Part shown: positions 25,452 through 34,628 of the stretch, piece by piece
How positions within the stretch are numbered: position 1 is the first letter of the stretch
Layout of the letters: each line of letters opens with the position of its first letter
Origin: Gemmatimonadota bacterium
Lineage (GTDB): Bacteria; Gemmatimonadota; Gemmatimonadetes; Longimicrobiales; Gaopeijiaceae
Assembly: GCA_012960225.1 (NCBI GenBank)
Contig: DUBS01000023.1
Coordinates: 1 to 64,000, forward strand
DNA length: 64,000 nucleotides
Reading direction: 5' to 3'
Position numbers and translations under genes: made by a program
The notes under the pieces: model-generated
Told to the model about the DNA's origin: nothing
Databases searched by the model: none
What the model saw: only the letters and a program-made list of their open reading frames with translations

Positions 25452-26384
25452 ATGCCGGATCTGACGCGGAGGGTATCAGCCTTCCGGAAAAGTGACTGGC
25501 TGCGTGCCGGCGTGCTATGCATACTTGTGCTTTTAACATCTACCGCGAGGCCATCGGTGTTGGTGGCAGTCCCATTTCTTTTGCTCGTGTGGACCAACGC
25601 GTTGCGCGGCTACGCGATCTTAGGTGCCACCCTGATCGCCATAATCATTGTTATGGTTGGTCCATATGATGGCATGTGGTACCTAGAGCGCGGATGGGCC
25701 TTACTACTGGGAGGTTGCTTTGTCGGGCTGTCTATAGTTCGTCCGAAAATGAAGATCTCAGATCGTGCACTTGAAGCCGTCTTCGGGGCTTTAGTGCTTG
25801 TAGCAATGCTGATGACCTTGATGTCTGGTGCCTGGAACATTGTGGATTGGGTAATATCTGATCGGATCAGAGCTACGGTTGCCCAAGTGATTGCGCTTGG
25901 TGGTAGTGAAGGGTTAGCCCCTGCTTTGATGACAGCTTTTTATCAGACTGCGGAGGTGCAGATTCTGATATTTCCAGCCTTGACTGCTCTCGCTTCGATG
26001 AGTGCACTCCTGCTTTCTTGGTGGCTCTTCATTTTTTTCTCTGGACGGAGTGAAGAGGCGCTTGGGCCGGTTAAGAATTTCCGTTTTAATGATCATCTTA
26101 TTTGGATGCTTGTGGTTGGGCTTTTCTTGCTATTCACTCGATGGAGTGAACCACTACAGCGTCTAGGATCTAATGCAGTAGTGTTCATCGGTGCACTCTG
26201 CGCTGTGCGCGGTGCGGCCGTCATGGTGTTCATAACTGGAGGATTCTCGGTTCTTGGTTACGCTATGACGCTTTTCGGTTTGTTTATCGTTCCGCCGATA
26301 GTACTGGGTGGTGCGGTTCTAATTGGAATTGCAGATATCTATTTAGATTTTCGGAAGCGCTCGGAACAGTTAGCCGCGCGCTAG
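25452..26384 (+). CDS. DUF2232 (YybS-like) integral membrane protein
   Basis: A 310-residue protein with eight or so membrane helices. The C-terminal half has the pattern FRFNDHLIWMLVVGLFLLF followed by LGSNAVVFIGALCAVRGAAVM, typical of DUF2232 proteins. Such genes occur next to rpsR/rplI in several phyla, which matches its place 9 bases after the S6-S18 gene and 13 bases before rplI. The molecular function is unknown; the genomic link to ribosomal genes is conserved but unexplained. Confidence 0.8.
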   Translation: MPDLTRRVSAFRKSDWLRAGVLCILVLLTSTARPSVLVAVPFLLLVWTNALRGYAILGATLIAIIIVMVGPYDGMWYLERGWALLLGGCFVGLSIVRPKMKISDRALEAVFGALVLVAMLMTLMSGAWNIVDWVISDRIRATVAQVIALGGSEGLAPALMTAFYQTAEVQILIFPALTALASMSALLLSWWLFIFFSGRSEEALGPVKNFRFNDHLIWMLVVGLFLLFTRWSEPLQRLGSNAVVFIGALCAVRGAAVMVFITGGFSVLGYAMTLFGLFIVPPIVLGGAVLIGIADIYLDFRKRSEQLAAR

Positions 26385-26400
26385 ACCCTCTGGAGGAATG

Positions 26401-26853
26401 ATGAAGCTGATCTTGAAACAATCCGTGGAGAACCTTGGTGAAGCTGGAGAGGTGATCCAGGTTAAGCCGGGATTCGGAAGGAATTATTTGATTCCTCAGG
26501 GGCTCGCTTATACTGCAACCCAAGCGAACATAGAGAAGCTCGAACAGGAGCAGGCCCAGTCAGACGAGCGCTCAAAACGCGACTTCCTGAAAGCAGGTCG
26601 AAAAGCTTCCCAGCTCGAAGGTATTTCTCCTATCACCTTCTATGTCCGCGCTGGAGATGATGGGAAATTGTTCGGATCTGTTACTAGCGCTGATATCGCT
26701 GATCGGATCAATGAGTCCGATATCGATTTTGAACTCAACCGGCGAGCAGTTCTGCTAGATGAGCCAATCAAAATGCTAGGTGTGTGGGAGGTTCCACTCA
26801 ATCTCGATGAGGAGGTTGAATCCCACATCGAGGTGCATGTTGAGCGTGAGTAG
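26401..26853 (+). CDS. rplI: 50S ribosomal protein bL9
   Basis: Two-domain protein of the L1 stalk base. The N-terminal domain shows LGEAGEVIQVKPGFGRNYLIPQG, then a long connecting helix, and a C-terminal domain with FGSVTSADIAD. At 150 residues it is the usual size. Two ATGs are adjacent (26398 and 26401); GGAGG at 26392-26396 is one base from the first and four from the second, so I chose the second. Confidence 0.96.
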   Translation: MKLILKQSVENLGEAGEVIQVKPGFGRNYLIPQGLAYTATQANIEKLEQEQAQSDERSKRDFLKAGRKASQLEGISPITFYVRAGDDGKLFGSVTSADIADRINESDIDFELNRRAVLLDEPIKMLGVWEVPLNLDEEVESHIEVHVERE

Positions 26854-26899
26854 GCCTCAGCATTAGAGCCGCTATTTCTGTAACCTGCGCAAGACTTCG

Positions 26900-27259
26900 G
26901 TGGCCTTAGTGGACGTTCCTAGCGGTGTTAACAGAGTCCTCGACCTGGCGCTCGAGCTTAAGGCACATGGGCTTGTTGTGCTTGATCTCAGAGGAATCTG
27001 TACGGCTACAGATTTCTTTGTCTTGGCTAGTGGAACTTCAGATGTGCAGGTCAGGGCAATCGCGGAACACGTAGTCGAAAAACTAAAAGTAGAGGGTATC
27101 CGCCCGGGCCATGTGGAAGGGATACGAGGCGGTCGTTGGATTTTGTTAGACTACATCGACTTTGTTGTCCATGTATTGCGTCCTGAGGCACGGATATTTT
27201 ACCAGCTTGAGGACCTGTGGGGTGATGCGCCTCGCTGGGATGTCTCACATGAATCGTAG
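26900..27259 (+). CDS. rsfS: Ribosome silencing factor RsfS
   Basis: RsfS binds uL14 and blocks subunit joining when nutrients are short. The 119-residue protein has the family core KAHGLVVLDLRGICTATDFFVLASGTSDVQVRAIAEHV and a C-terminal DYIDFVVHVLRPEARIFYQLEDLWGDAP. It starts with GTG, 46 bases after rplI, and closes a ribosome-related cluster. The start is the only suitable codon before the conserved region. Confidence 0.95.
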   Translation: MALVDVPSGVNRVLDLALELKAHGLVVLDLRGICTATDFFVLASGTSDVQVRAIAEHVVEKLKVEGIRPGHVEGIRGGRWILLDYIDFVVHVLRPEARIFYQLEDLWGDAPRWDVSHES

Positions 27260-27434
27260 TGCCTCAGGACTAGAGCAAAACATATGCTTTCCTGAGCATC
27301 CGGAAGCCAAAGATAGTAGTACTTTTCAAGTATTCTGGGGTTTGCAAGAAGCACCTGTGGTTCTAACTTTTTTAGGCTTCGCAGCATTGGCATTGGGGTC
27401 TTATCTGAAGTGTTTTATGGTCCGCCAATCATGA
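27249..27434 (+). CDS. Doubtful small membrane ORF
   Basis: A 61-codon frame starting with ATG inside the last codons of rsfS, in a different frame. It contains one hydrophobic stretch (APVVLTFLGFAALALGSYL). No ribosome binding site, homology or coupling evidence supports it beyond overlap. It is listed because it would fill most of the gap before smc; it may be chance. Confidence 0.2.
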   Translation: MNRSASGLEQNICFPEHPEAKDSSTFQVFWGLQEAPVVLTFLGFAALALGSYLKCFMVRQS

Positions 27435-27575
27435 TCCAGTTGCTGCTCTGGAGTAGATATAAAAGAGCTGCGGCTTCTGTGCCTTCAAGGCACAGTGAAT
27501 GTCCTGTGGCCAGTAAGGATTTATCCCAGTTGTATCTATAGTCCGTATCTGTTGAAAACTCCTGCAAGACACTGA
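27260..27575 (+). other. Gap between rsfS and smc
   Basis: Apart from the doubtful small ORF, the gap holds one short hairpin, TGTGCCT (27478-27484) / AGGCACA (27488-27494) with loop TCA, without a T run. No tRNA or clear promoter was recognised. The smc promoter is presumably here. Confidence 0.5.
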
Positions 27576-30500
27576 ATGAAGCTTCGCTCACTTCGAGTTC
27601 ACGGGTTCAAGTCCTTCGCGGATGCAACGACCATTGAGTTTCATGATGGGATCACTGCTGTGGTAGGCCCAAACGGATGCGGCAAATCGAACATCAGTGA
27701 TGCGATCCGTTGGGTTCTCGGTGAACAGCGTCCAACTGCTATCCGTGGCGCGAAGATGGAAGAGGTGATTTTTCAAGGGACCGTTGCTCGACGGCCGGTA
27801 AATCGCGGGTCAGTATCTCTTACGGTTACCAATGAGGACGGATCACTACCGATCCCATTTGAAGAAGTAGAGATTGGGCGACAGGTCTTCAGGGATGGTG
27901 GCAGTGAGTACTCCATTAACCGATCTGCATGTCGTTTGCGCGACGTCACTGACCTTTGCAGGGACACAGGACTCGGTGCGAATGCCTACTCGATCATAGA
28001 AAATCGAATGATCGACGCGATTCTTTCGGATCGTGCTGAGGAGCGGCGCGCGTTGTTTGAAGAAGCTGCTGGGGTTGGTAAGTACAAGGATCGCCGAAAA
28101 GCTGCTAGTCGCAGGCTTGAAAGAGCCGAAATAGACGTCCAGCGGCTCGAGGACGTTATCTCTGAAGTGCAGACTAAGGTGCGTTCTTTGGCTCGGCAAA
28201 AGGGGAAAGCTGAACGTTATCTTAAGTATCGCCAGCGCCGATTAGATGTAGAAGTTTCTGTTGTTCGTCGTCAATTAGATCTCTTGCGAGAGCGTTTAGT
28301 AAGTGTACAAGAGTCGCTGGATAGAGATGACAGATCCAGTGAACGCACAGTTGTGGAACTGCATACGGCGGAAGCCGAGTACGAGTCTATACGGCTTCGG
28401 GAAGTTGAGGCCGAGAAAGAACGCACAAAGGCAGCCACGACCCTTGAGAAGGCAAGAGAACAGCTAGTCCGCTGGGAGAGGGATCTTGCTGTTGCAGATG
28501 AACGGGCAGCTTACGCAGGTCGTCGTTTGGTACAAGTTGATGAGGAACGTGCTCAAGCGCGGCTCCAGGCTGAAGCGCTTGAACGTGACGAGTGGGCATT
28601 GACCGGCAAACGAACCCGGGCGCTTGAGGAGCTTGGGGATATTCAAACACTCGCAGACGACCGGAAAACTAGAGCTGAGAGACTTTATGACGACATGTCT
28701 GGTGCCCGAAAAGATCTTGAGAAAGTGGAGGCGGAAGAACGTGATCTGGTGCGTCGAGGAGCTCAATTAGAAGGGGACGCTGAAGCTTCTGATGCCCAGG
28801 CTGATGAATTAGAGAAAAGATTGTCTCGAGTTTCGAAAGAGTTGGACGCTACAGATGAAACATTCTCAGAGCTCCAGGCACAAAGTGATTTGTTTGAGGG
28901 AAGGCTCGAAGAATCCTTAAATGAGCTGGAGGTTGCAGCGGCTCGTGTAGAGCAGAGTATTGCTGATGTCTCGGCAGGTAGGGGGGAGTTGGCTGATGCC
29001 CGCCGGGTGGAGCGCGTGTCCACTGATATCGCGATGGAACTTAGGGCTCGCCTTTCTGCTTTGGAGTTACTTGAACGTGACCAGGAAGGCATTGAACCTG
29101 TCGTGCAAGCTGTGCTCGAGTCAGGAATTCTGGGCGTATTAGGAACTTTAGCAGACTATATCCAAGCATCTGCTAAAATAACCCCTTCTCTTGAGTCCCA
29201 CTTGGGCACATTCGCACGGGCGATTGTCGTGAATGAGAGTGCGACGGTAGATAGCATTCTCCATTGGTTCATCGAAGACTGGAAAGGGGGAGGAGGCCTA
29301 ATAGTCCTGCCATTGGACATGGTTCCGAAATCTGGCACGCGGCAAAGCAATGGGCTTCTCTCACAAATCAACACTAGTGGTGAGGGAGCACCTTGGGTTA
29401 AGGCACTCCTTAATGGCGTTCAGGTTCCTCAGGGGGTCGACGGCGCATGCTTTACAACTGCTAATGGCGTGGTGCGAATTGGTAATCCTTCGGGTGGCTC
29501 AGGAATATTAGAACGGAAGGAAGAACTCCTGAGGATAAGGGAGGCACTTGGTCTTCGGTTGCTAGAGGAAGAGTCCGCGTGTAAAACGCGTGAGGCCCAA
29601 GAACGCAACCTTGCTGATGCTGAAGAAATGGTGGTTTCCTCAAGACTAGAAATGTATGAGGCGGAGGACACCCTTCACAAAATAAGGGCTGAGGGAGAAA
29701 CACAATCCGGTGAGCAAGGTCGGATGCACCGGTTACAGTCAGATCTTGCACGGGAGATAGGAGCTACTAACACGGCACATACCCGTGTGCTCGAAAGAGC
29801 TCAGGAAGCACGAGCTGATCGGGGTATTATACTGGAGAAGGAGGAAGGCCTCAGCGAAAAACATGAGCAAGCAAAAGAGATTCTACAGTTAGCTCAAAAT
29901 GAATGGGAAAGTGCCCGATCTGAAGAAGCTGCTTTGGCTGTAGATGTTGCTCGTCTAGAGGGGGATGTGATACGCATAAATGAGCGTCATGAGACGATTA
30001 GTCAGGTGCGTGACCAAGCTGAAGACCGCGTCCTTGCTTTAGATGAAGAAGAAAGTCGCTTGAGGGAGGATCAGGCAGAAGCTCGCAAGATTCGATCGGA
30101 GGGTGATACCGCCATAGAGCGTTTATTCGAGGAGCGCAGCGCTGCTGAGAGTGAAGTCAGGGACAAGGACAATATCCTACAGGGTCTAGAGGAAGCTCTC
30201 GGCACATCTGAGAAACGCCTTCGAGAGGCTCGGACAGTTGAACGCGCGGCTTCAGATCTTCGACATACATTAGAGCTGGAGCATCAAGAGCTCGATGGTC
30301 GCATAGGTCGAATTCGAGAGCGTCTAGAGATTGAGTGGGGGCGGCCGCTGGATGCTCTCCTTGAGGAAGCCGAGCTAGTCGAAGGTGATCAGGATGAACT
30401 TGAGGCAGAACTCAGGGAAATCGTACTAAAGCTAGAGAGGTTGGGTCCGGTGAACATGCTCGCAGTAGAAGAGCATGAAGAAGAGAGTGAGCGTTTCGCG

Positions 30501-31076
30501 TTCTTGACTGAGCAGAGAGATGATCTTTTCGAGGCCCGTGATGATCTTCGTTCGGCAATCCGTGAGATTAACGCAACTGCTACGGATCTCTTTATGTCTA
30601 CTTTTGATGAGATTCGCGAACACTTCCGAAAAACGTTTCTGAGATTATTTGAGGGTGGTGAGGCAGACATCTGGCTGCAGGTAACAGATGACCCACTAGA
30701 GTCCCCGATCGAAATCCACGCATCTCCGAAGGGAAAACGGACACAACGAATAGATCTGCTTTCTGGAGGAGAGCGCGCATTGACCGCGCTATCACTTCTT
30801 TTTGGAATCTACCTTGTTAAACCGAGTCCGTTCTGTGTTTTGGATGAAGTAGATGCTCCGCTTGATGAAAACAATATTGGTCGGTTTATTAAACTACTGG
30901 AAGACTTTAAGGCGGATAGCCAGTTCGTAGTTATCACGCACAATCCCCGCACCATCGAGGCTGCGGACTGGATTTATGGTGTGACTATGGAAGAGCCAGG
31001 TATTAGTACTATTGTAGGTGTTAAGCTTGAGGATGCCCTACAGGATCAGGATGCGGGGGCTTCTTCCGAGCCATAG
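27576..31076 (+). CDS. smc: Chromosome segregation protein SMC
   Basis: The condensin ATPase that compacts and segregates the chromosome with ScpA and ScpB. The 1166-residue protein has the N-terminal ABC half with LRVHGFKSFADATTIEF and Walker A GPNGCGKS (about residue 32). Long coiled coils rich in Glu and Arg run to about residue 500, a hinge with GILGVLGTLADYI lies near 510-660, and a second coiled coil follows. The C-terminal head has signature LLSGGERALTALSLLF and Walker B FCVLDEVDAPLD. The length and layout are normal. It stands alone, with gaps of over 200 bases on both sides. Confidence 0.97.
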   Translation: MKLRSLRVHGFKSFADATTIEFHDGITAVVGPNGCGKSNISDAIRWVLGEQRPTAIRGAKMEEVIFQGTVARRPVNRGSVSLTVTNEDGSLPIPFEEVEIGRQVFRDGGSEYSINRSACRLRDVTDLCRDTGLGANAYSIIENRMIDAILSDRAEERRALFEEAAGVGKYKDRRKAASRRLERAEIDVQRLEDVISEVQTKVRSLARQKGKAERYLKYRQRRLDVEVSVVRRQLDLLRERLVSVQESLDRDDRSSERTVVELHTAEAEYESIRLREVEAEKERTKAATTLEKAREQLVRWERDLAVADERAAYAGRRLVQVDEERAQARLQAEALERDEWALTGKRTRALEELGDIQTLADDRKTRAERLYDDMSGARKDLEKVEAEERDLVRRGAQLEGDAEASDAQADELEKRLSRVSKELDATDETFSELQAQSDLFEGRLEESLNELEVAAARVEQSIADVSAGRGELADARRVERVSTDIAMELRARLSALELLERDQEGIEPVVQAVLESGILGVLGTLADYIQASAKITPSLESHLGTFARAIVVNESATVDSILHWFIEDWKGGGGLIVLPLDMVPKSGTRQSNGLLSQINTSGEGAPWVKALLNGVQVPQGVDGACFTTANGVVRIGNPSGGSGILERKEELLRIREALGLRLLEEESACKTREAQERNLADAEEMVVSSRLEMYEAEDTLHKIRAEGETQSGEQGRMHRLQSDLAREIGATNTAHTRVLERAQEARADRGIILEKEEGLSEKHEQAKEILQLAQNEWESARSEEAALAVDVARLEGDVIRINERHETISQVRDQAEDRVLALDEEESRLREDQAEARKIRSEGDTAIERLFEERSAAESEVRDKDNILQGLEEALGTSEKRLREARTVERAASDLRHTLELEHQELDGRIGRIRERLEIEWGRPLDALLEEAELVEGDQDELEAELREIVLKLERLGPVNMLAVEEHEEESERFAFLTEQRDDLFEARDDLRSAIREINATATDLFMSTFDEIREHFRKTFLRLFEGGEADIWLQVTDDPLESPIEIHASPKGKRTQRIDLLSGGERALTALSLLFGIYLVKPSPFCVLDEVDAPLDENNIGRFIKLLEDFKADSQFVVITHNPRTIEAADWIYGVTMEEPGISTIVGVKLEDALQDQDAGASSEP

Positions 31077-31087
31077 CCGACTAGCTG

Positions 31088-31129
31088 TATACACCTTTAC
31101 TTCCCGCTGTATGACCTTATAGGTGTATA
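31088..31129. repeat. Nine-base inverted repeat after smc
   Basis: TATACACCT (31088-31096) and AGGTGTATA (31121-31129) are perfect complements, 24 bases apart, starting 12 bases after the smc stop. There is no T run, so an intrinsic terminator is doubtful. A second small palindrome, TTGATT/AATCAA, lies at 31143-31158. Either may be an mRNA 3' end structure or an operator for aroF. Confidence 0.4.
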
Positions 31130-31188
31130 TGGGTCAGTGGTGTTGATTATAGAATCAAGTCTGGTGGGCAGATTGAGCCTTGAGTCCA

Positions 31189-31254
31189 TGGTCTGACTTT
31201 CCGGGCTCAGGAATCCGAGACCAGGGTTTCGTTAAGAACTGCGTCTCAAACCCT
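31189..31254 (+). promoter_or_regulatory. Structured leader upstream of aroF
   Basis: TGGTCT (31189-31194) pairs with AGACCA (31218-31223), with an inner TTCC/GGAA stem (31199-31202, 31210-31213) and a 7-base loop. Directly after it, AGGGTTT (31223-31229) can pair with AAACCCT (31248-31254). GAGAC (31217-31221) could instead pair with GTCTC (31243-31247), which would break both. Competing pairings are typical of attenuation leaders. It ends 32 bases before the DAHP synthase start. Confidence 0.35.
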
Positions 31255-31286
31255 CTAGTTCCGGAAAACATAGGGGAATAACCGTC

Positions 31287-32318
31287 ATGCTAATCGTGAT
31301 GAAGAACAATGCATCTGCCGAGCAGGTCCAGGCAGTTGTGGGAGTCGTCAAGGAGATGGGCTACGATGCTACGCCCATACCAGGGGGACAACGGACTGCT
31401 ATAGGAGTCATAGGAAACGATGGTGGAATTTCTTCAGATAGCCTCGCGGGTCTCGAGGGCGTGCTTGAACTCATTCCTGTTACCCACCCCTACAAACAGG
31501 TGTCTAGGGAGTGGCAGGATGAGAATACATTAGTATCACTCCCGAACGGAACAAAGATTGGTGGTTCAGATCTCGTCCTAATGGCTGGTCCGTGCTCAGT
31601 TGAGAACGAGCGTGATATCTTGGACATAGCTCATAGGGTCAAGGACGTCGGTGCGACAGTTCTGCGTGGAGGTGCATTCAAGCCACGCAGTTCACCGTAT
31701 TCCTTTCAGGGACTTGGGTTGCAGGGCCTGGAGTTCTTGGCACGTGCCAGAGAGGAAACAGGGCTTGCAGTTGTGACGGAGGCCTTGGATCCGGATGGAG
31801 TGGATCTGGTTGTAAAATACGCTGACATTGTTCAAATCGGCGCGCGCAACATGCAAAACTATGCGCTTCTGCGTAGAGCAGGGAAGGCAGGGAAGCCCGT
31901 TCTTTTGAAGCGCGGAATATCTGCCACGATTGACGAATTGCTTCTTGCGGCAGAGTACATTCTCGCTGAAGGGAATCCTGATGTAATCTTATGCGAACGA
32001 GGGATACGTAGCTTTGACACTCACACACGGAATCTCTTTGACCTCGCAGCGATTCCAGTCGTAAAATCTCTTTCCCACCTGCCTATAATTGCTGACCCTA
32101 GCCATGGGACCGGGATCCGTTCCAAAGTCACCCCAATGGGTAGGGCTGCAGTAGCGGCTGGGGCAGATGGGCTTATCGTAGAAGTTCATCCTGACCCTCC
32201 TAAAGCGATGTCAGATGGAGCACAATCACTTTATCCGGACCAGTTTGCAAAGTTAGTAGATGAGGTAACGGTGATCGCGCGTGCAATAGGGCGGAATTTC
32301 AACCCTACTCTCCAGTAA
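31287..32318 (+). CDS. aroF: 3-deoxy-7-phosphoheptulonate synthase (type I-beta, with regulatory N-domain)
   Basis: First step of the shikimate pathway: PEP plus erythrose 4-phosphate gives DAHP. Residues 1-70 resemble the ferredoxin-like regulatory domain of Thermotoga-type enzymes ([22 protein letters not shown]). The catalytic barrel has [58 protein letters not shown] and [11 protein letters not shown]. The length is 343 residues. The regulatory domain of such enzymes binds Tyr or Phe; which effector acts here is not known. Confidence 0.95.
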   Translation: MLIVMKNNASAEQVQAVVGVVKEMGYDATPIPGGQRTAIGVIGNDGGISSDSLAGLEGVLELIPVTHPYKQVSREWQDENTLVSLPNGTKIGGSDLVLMAGPCSVENERDILDIAHRVKDVGATVLRGGAFKPRSSPYSFQGLGLQGLEFLARAREETGLAVVTEALDPDGVDLVVKYADIVQIGARNMQNYALLRRAGKAGKPVLLKRGISATIDELLLAAEYILAEGNPDVILCERGIRSFDTHTRNLFDLAAIPVVKSLSHLPIIADPSHGTGIRSKVTPMGRAAVAAGADGLIVEVHPDPPKAMSDGAQSLYPDQFAKLVDEVTVIARAIGRNFNPTLQ

Positions 32319-32549
32319 CTCCCTTCTGATTGACTAGGTAATGTATAGCACTACTCTTGAGATAGCTTCAGATCTACCCCAAGCGTATGGGGCAAGAACT
32401 CAGAAATCCTGTTAGTATGCGGCAAGGACTAGCGGGAAGCGCGGTGATCGGTGGTGTAGATCCCCTAGGATATTTTTGTTTCTTCTTTATAGGGCAGGGA
32501 GAACTCCGACCAGCTCTGATGTGAACAACTCCATCATGATGACAAACTA

Positions 32550-34238
32550 TTGTCTTACCATGCTTTAGCCAGAAAATATCGTCCGAAGTCATTTGCGGAC
32601 GTGACCACCCAGGAACATGTGTCGGAAACACTCCGGCGGGCTGTATCTGGTGGCCGGGTGGGGCATGCATACTTGTTCTGTGGACCTCGAGGAGTTGGAA
32701 AGACCACACTGGCGCGGGTCCTAGCTATGGCTTTGAATTGCGCGAAGCGGAGTGAAGAGGGTGAGCCTTGTGGTGTCTGTGATAACTGTACACGGATTTG
32801 GGGTGGTCACACCGCTCTCGATGTCGTTGAAATTGATGCGGCATCAAACCGCGGTGTAGATGATGCACGCGATCTCCGAGAACGGGCGATGTACGCTCCT
32901 TCTGCGGAAGGGCGCTTCAAGGTATACATCGTGGATGAAGCGCACATGCTCACGCGGGAGGCATGGAATGCCTTGCTCAAGATACTTGAGGAACCTCCAG
33001 CGAGTGTGGTTTTCATTTTTGCAACGACAGAACCTCAAAAAATAGAACAGTCAGCCGCGCCCATTCTCTCACGTTGCCAGCGCTTCGACTTCAGACGTAT
33101 AGGAGTTGATCATATTCTGTCGCGATTAGTTGCCATTGTGGAACAAGAGGATTCTGAGGCCACGGATGAGGCACTACGACTAATTGCACGGAAGGCTGAT
33201 GGTGGGATGCGCGACGCTCTGTCGCTGTTAGATCAGGTCATTGCACTCACTGGGGGTAAGGTCGAAACTGAATCGGTGAGAAAGGTGATGGGTCTTGTCG
33301 AGGAGGAGCGATACCTCGAACTCCTCGACATCTTTTCAGGGCGTAAGCACTCGGAAGTATTTCCCTTAATTGAAAAATTAGCTAACGAGGGGTACGACTT
33401 AGTCGAGTTCTATCACGGTCTTCTCGATATTTTACGTACTCTGCTTCGGCTGCGTTTAGCGCCTGACACAGAGGTTCACCTCCCAAGCAATCTTAAGAAT
33501 CAACTTCTAGAGCACTCCATTCGTTTTGAGCCGGAAGATATCGTTCGAATGCTTAGTACTGTAGCTGAGCTTGAAGGTCAAGGTAGTCTTAGACGTAGTT
33601 CGAATCCTCGAGTGTTGATTGAAATGCTCTTGCTGCGCTTGAGCTACATGGAGAAAACCGTTGCTCTAGAGGAGTTGATTAAGGCTCTTGGAGGAGTTCC
33701 TCCCTCAGTAGGTGGTGCAGGAAAATCTGGAGAAGGTGGCGGGGATTCAGAAAAATCAGAACAGATTGACAAAGGAACGGCAAGTGATGTTCCCAAGCCG
33801 GATGTAGAATCAGAGAAACACACTCAAGGTGGATCAACTGAGAATGTATCGAATGGGATTATCCCATCAGATGATCTTGAGGAAGCTTGGACCAGATGGC
33901 TGGAATCAGGGAATAATATTCCTCTTGGGTTGAGTGGATTCTTGAGATCAGCAGAAGTAAGAGAATTGTCAGATGGTAGACTTGAGGTCACTACCTTACC
34001 GGGTCCTGGGGCTAGGAAGCTCAAAGAACCCGAGGTCATGTTAGAGATCTGCAAAGGGGTTGCTGCCTACCTTAAAAGAGCTCCAGATATAGTTATCGCC
34101 GATAACAAAACGGAGCCTTTGAATACTGAGCGTATTACCGAAAAATCAGTGCGTGAGGATACCTTGAGAGAGTTATTGCAACAGGAACCCCGCCTCGGAA
34201 GAGCTGTAGAAGAACTCGATCTTGAGTTGATGGACTGA
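32550..34238 (+). CDS. dnaX: DNA polymerase III subunit gamma/tau
   Basis: Clamp-loader ATPase. The N-terminus has HALARKYRPKSFADV, Walker A GPRGVGKTT near residue 45, the zinc-binding cysteines (CGVCDNC), Walker B VYIVDEAHML, sensor-1 FATTEPQKI and sensor-2 GGMRDALSLLDQ. A linker rich in Gly, Ser and charged residues (about 390-440) leads to a C-terminal tau-like domain. The start is TTG 32550, which gives the canonical N-terminus; no in-frame ATG exists nearby. No convincing programmed frameshift site was seen. The 231-base upstream gap shows only a small CCCCA/TGGGG hairpin (about 32377-32392). Confidence 0.95.
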   Translation: MSYHALARKYRPKSFADVTTQEHVSETLRRAVSGGRVGHAYLFCGPRGVGKTTLARVLAMALNCAKRSEEGEPCGVCDNCTRIWGGHTALDVVEIDAASNRGVDDARDLRERAMYAPSAEGRFKVYIVDEAHMLTREAWNALLKILEEPPASVVFIFATTEPQKIEQSAAPILSRCQRFDFRRIGVDHILSRLVAIVEQEDSEATDEALRLIARKADGGMRDALSLLDQVIALTGGKVETESVRKVMGLVEEERYLELLDIFSGRKHSEVFPLIEKLANEGYDLVEFYHGLLDILRTLLRLRLAPDTEVHLPSNLKNQLLEHSIRFEPEDIVRMLSTVAELEGQGSLRRSSNPRVLIEMLLLRLSYMEKTVALEELIKALGGVPPSVGGAGKSGEGGGDSEKSEQIDKGTASDVPKPDVESEKHTQGGSTENVSNGIIPSDDLEEAWTRWLESGNNIPLGLSGFLRSAEVRELSDGRLEVTTLPGPGARKLKEPEVMLEICKGVAAYLKRAPDIVIADNKTEPLNTERITEKSVREDTLRELLQQEPRLGRAVEELDLELMD

Positions 34239-34276
34239 ATTGATGCCGACTAGTCACCCCATCCTGTCTAGGACAC

Positions 34277-34603
34277 ATGGATAATCTTAAGCAGCTAATG
34301 CAGCTAGGTCAGCAAATGCAGGAAAAAATGAAAGGTCTCCAGGACTCTCTCGACCAAGAAAGAATAACCTCTTCTTCGGGTGGAGGGATGGTAAAAGTGA
34401 CAGTAGACGGTAAGGGCTCGGTGAAACTGGTGAAAATTGATCCTACTTGCGTGGACCCAAGTGATGTGGAGATGCTCGAGGATCTTGTCTTGGGAGCATT
34501 GAGTGACGCGCAGGACAAAGCTCAATCTGTATACCAGCGCAAGATGAAGAAGGCCACCGGAGGCTTCCCAATGAATATTCCAGGTCTACCAAAACTCTTC
34601 TGA
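34277..34603 (+). CDS. YbaB/EbfC nucleoid-associated protein
   Basis: A 108-residue DNA-binding protein, usually found between dnaX and recR as here. The N-terminal helix (LKQLMQLGQQMQEKMKGLQDSL) is followed by the beta hairpin GGGMVKVTVDGKGSVKLVKIDP and a C-terminal helix with LVLGALSDAQDKAQSV. It is thought to act as a small tweezer-like dimer on DNA. The recR start is 26 bases downstream. Confidence 0.95.
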   Translation: MDNLKQLMQLGQQMQEKMKGLQDSLDQERITSSSGGGMVKVTVDGKGSVKLVKIDPTCVDPSDVEMLEDLVLGALSDAQDKAQSVYQRKMKKATGGFPMNIPGLPKLF

Positions 34604-34628
34604 CTTGGTCTCGAAAGGGTACTGAGCT

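Noticed and set aside
27585-27615. tRNA T-arm-like sequence GGGTTCAAGTCC at the start of smc
   Set aside because: It encodes the conserved SMC residues VHGFKSF, and no acceptor, D or anticodon stems surround it.
32319-32549. Possible SRP RNA or tRNA in the gap before dnaX, a common location
   Set aside because: The GGAAG...AGCAG core of SRP RNA is absent on both strands and no tRNA arms were found.
33030-33045. A-rich run as a dnaX programmed frameshift site
   Set aside because: It lies in the conserved sensor-1 region (TEPQKI), not at the tau/gamma border, and lacks a following stem and stop.
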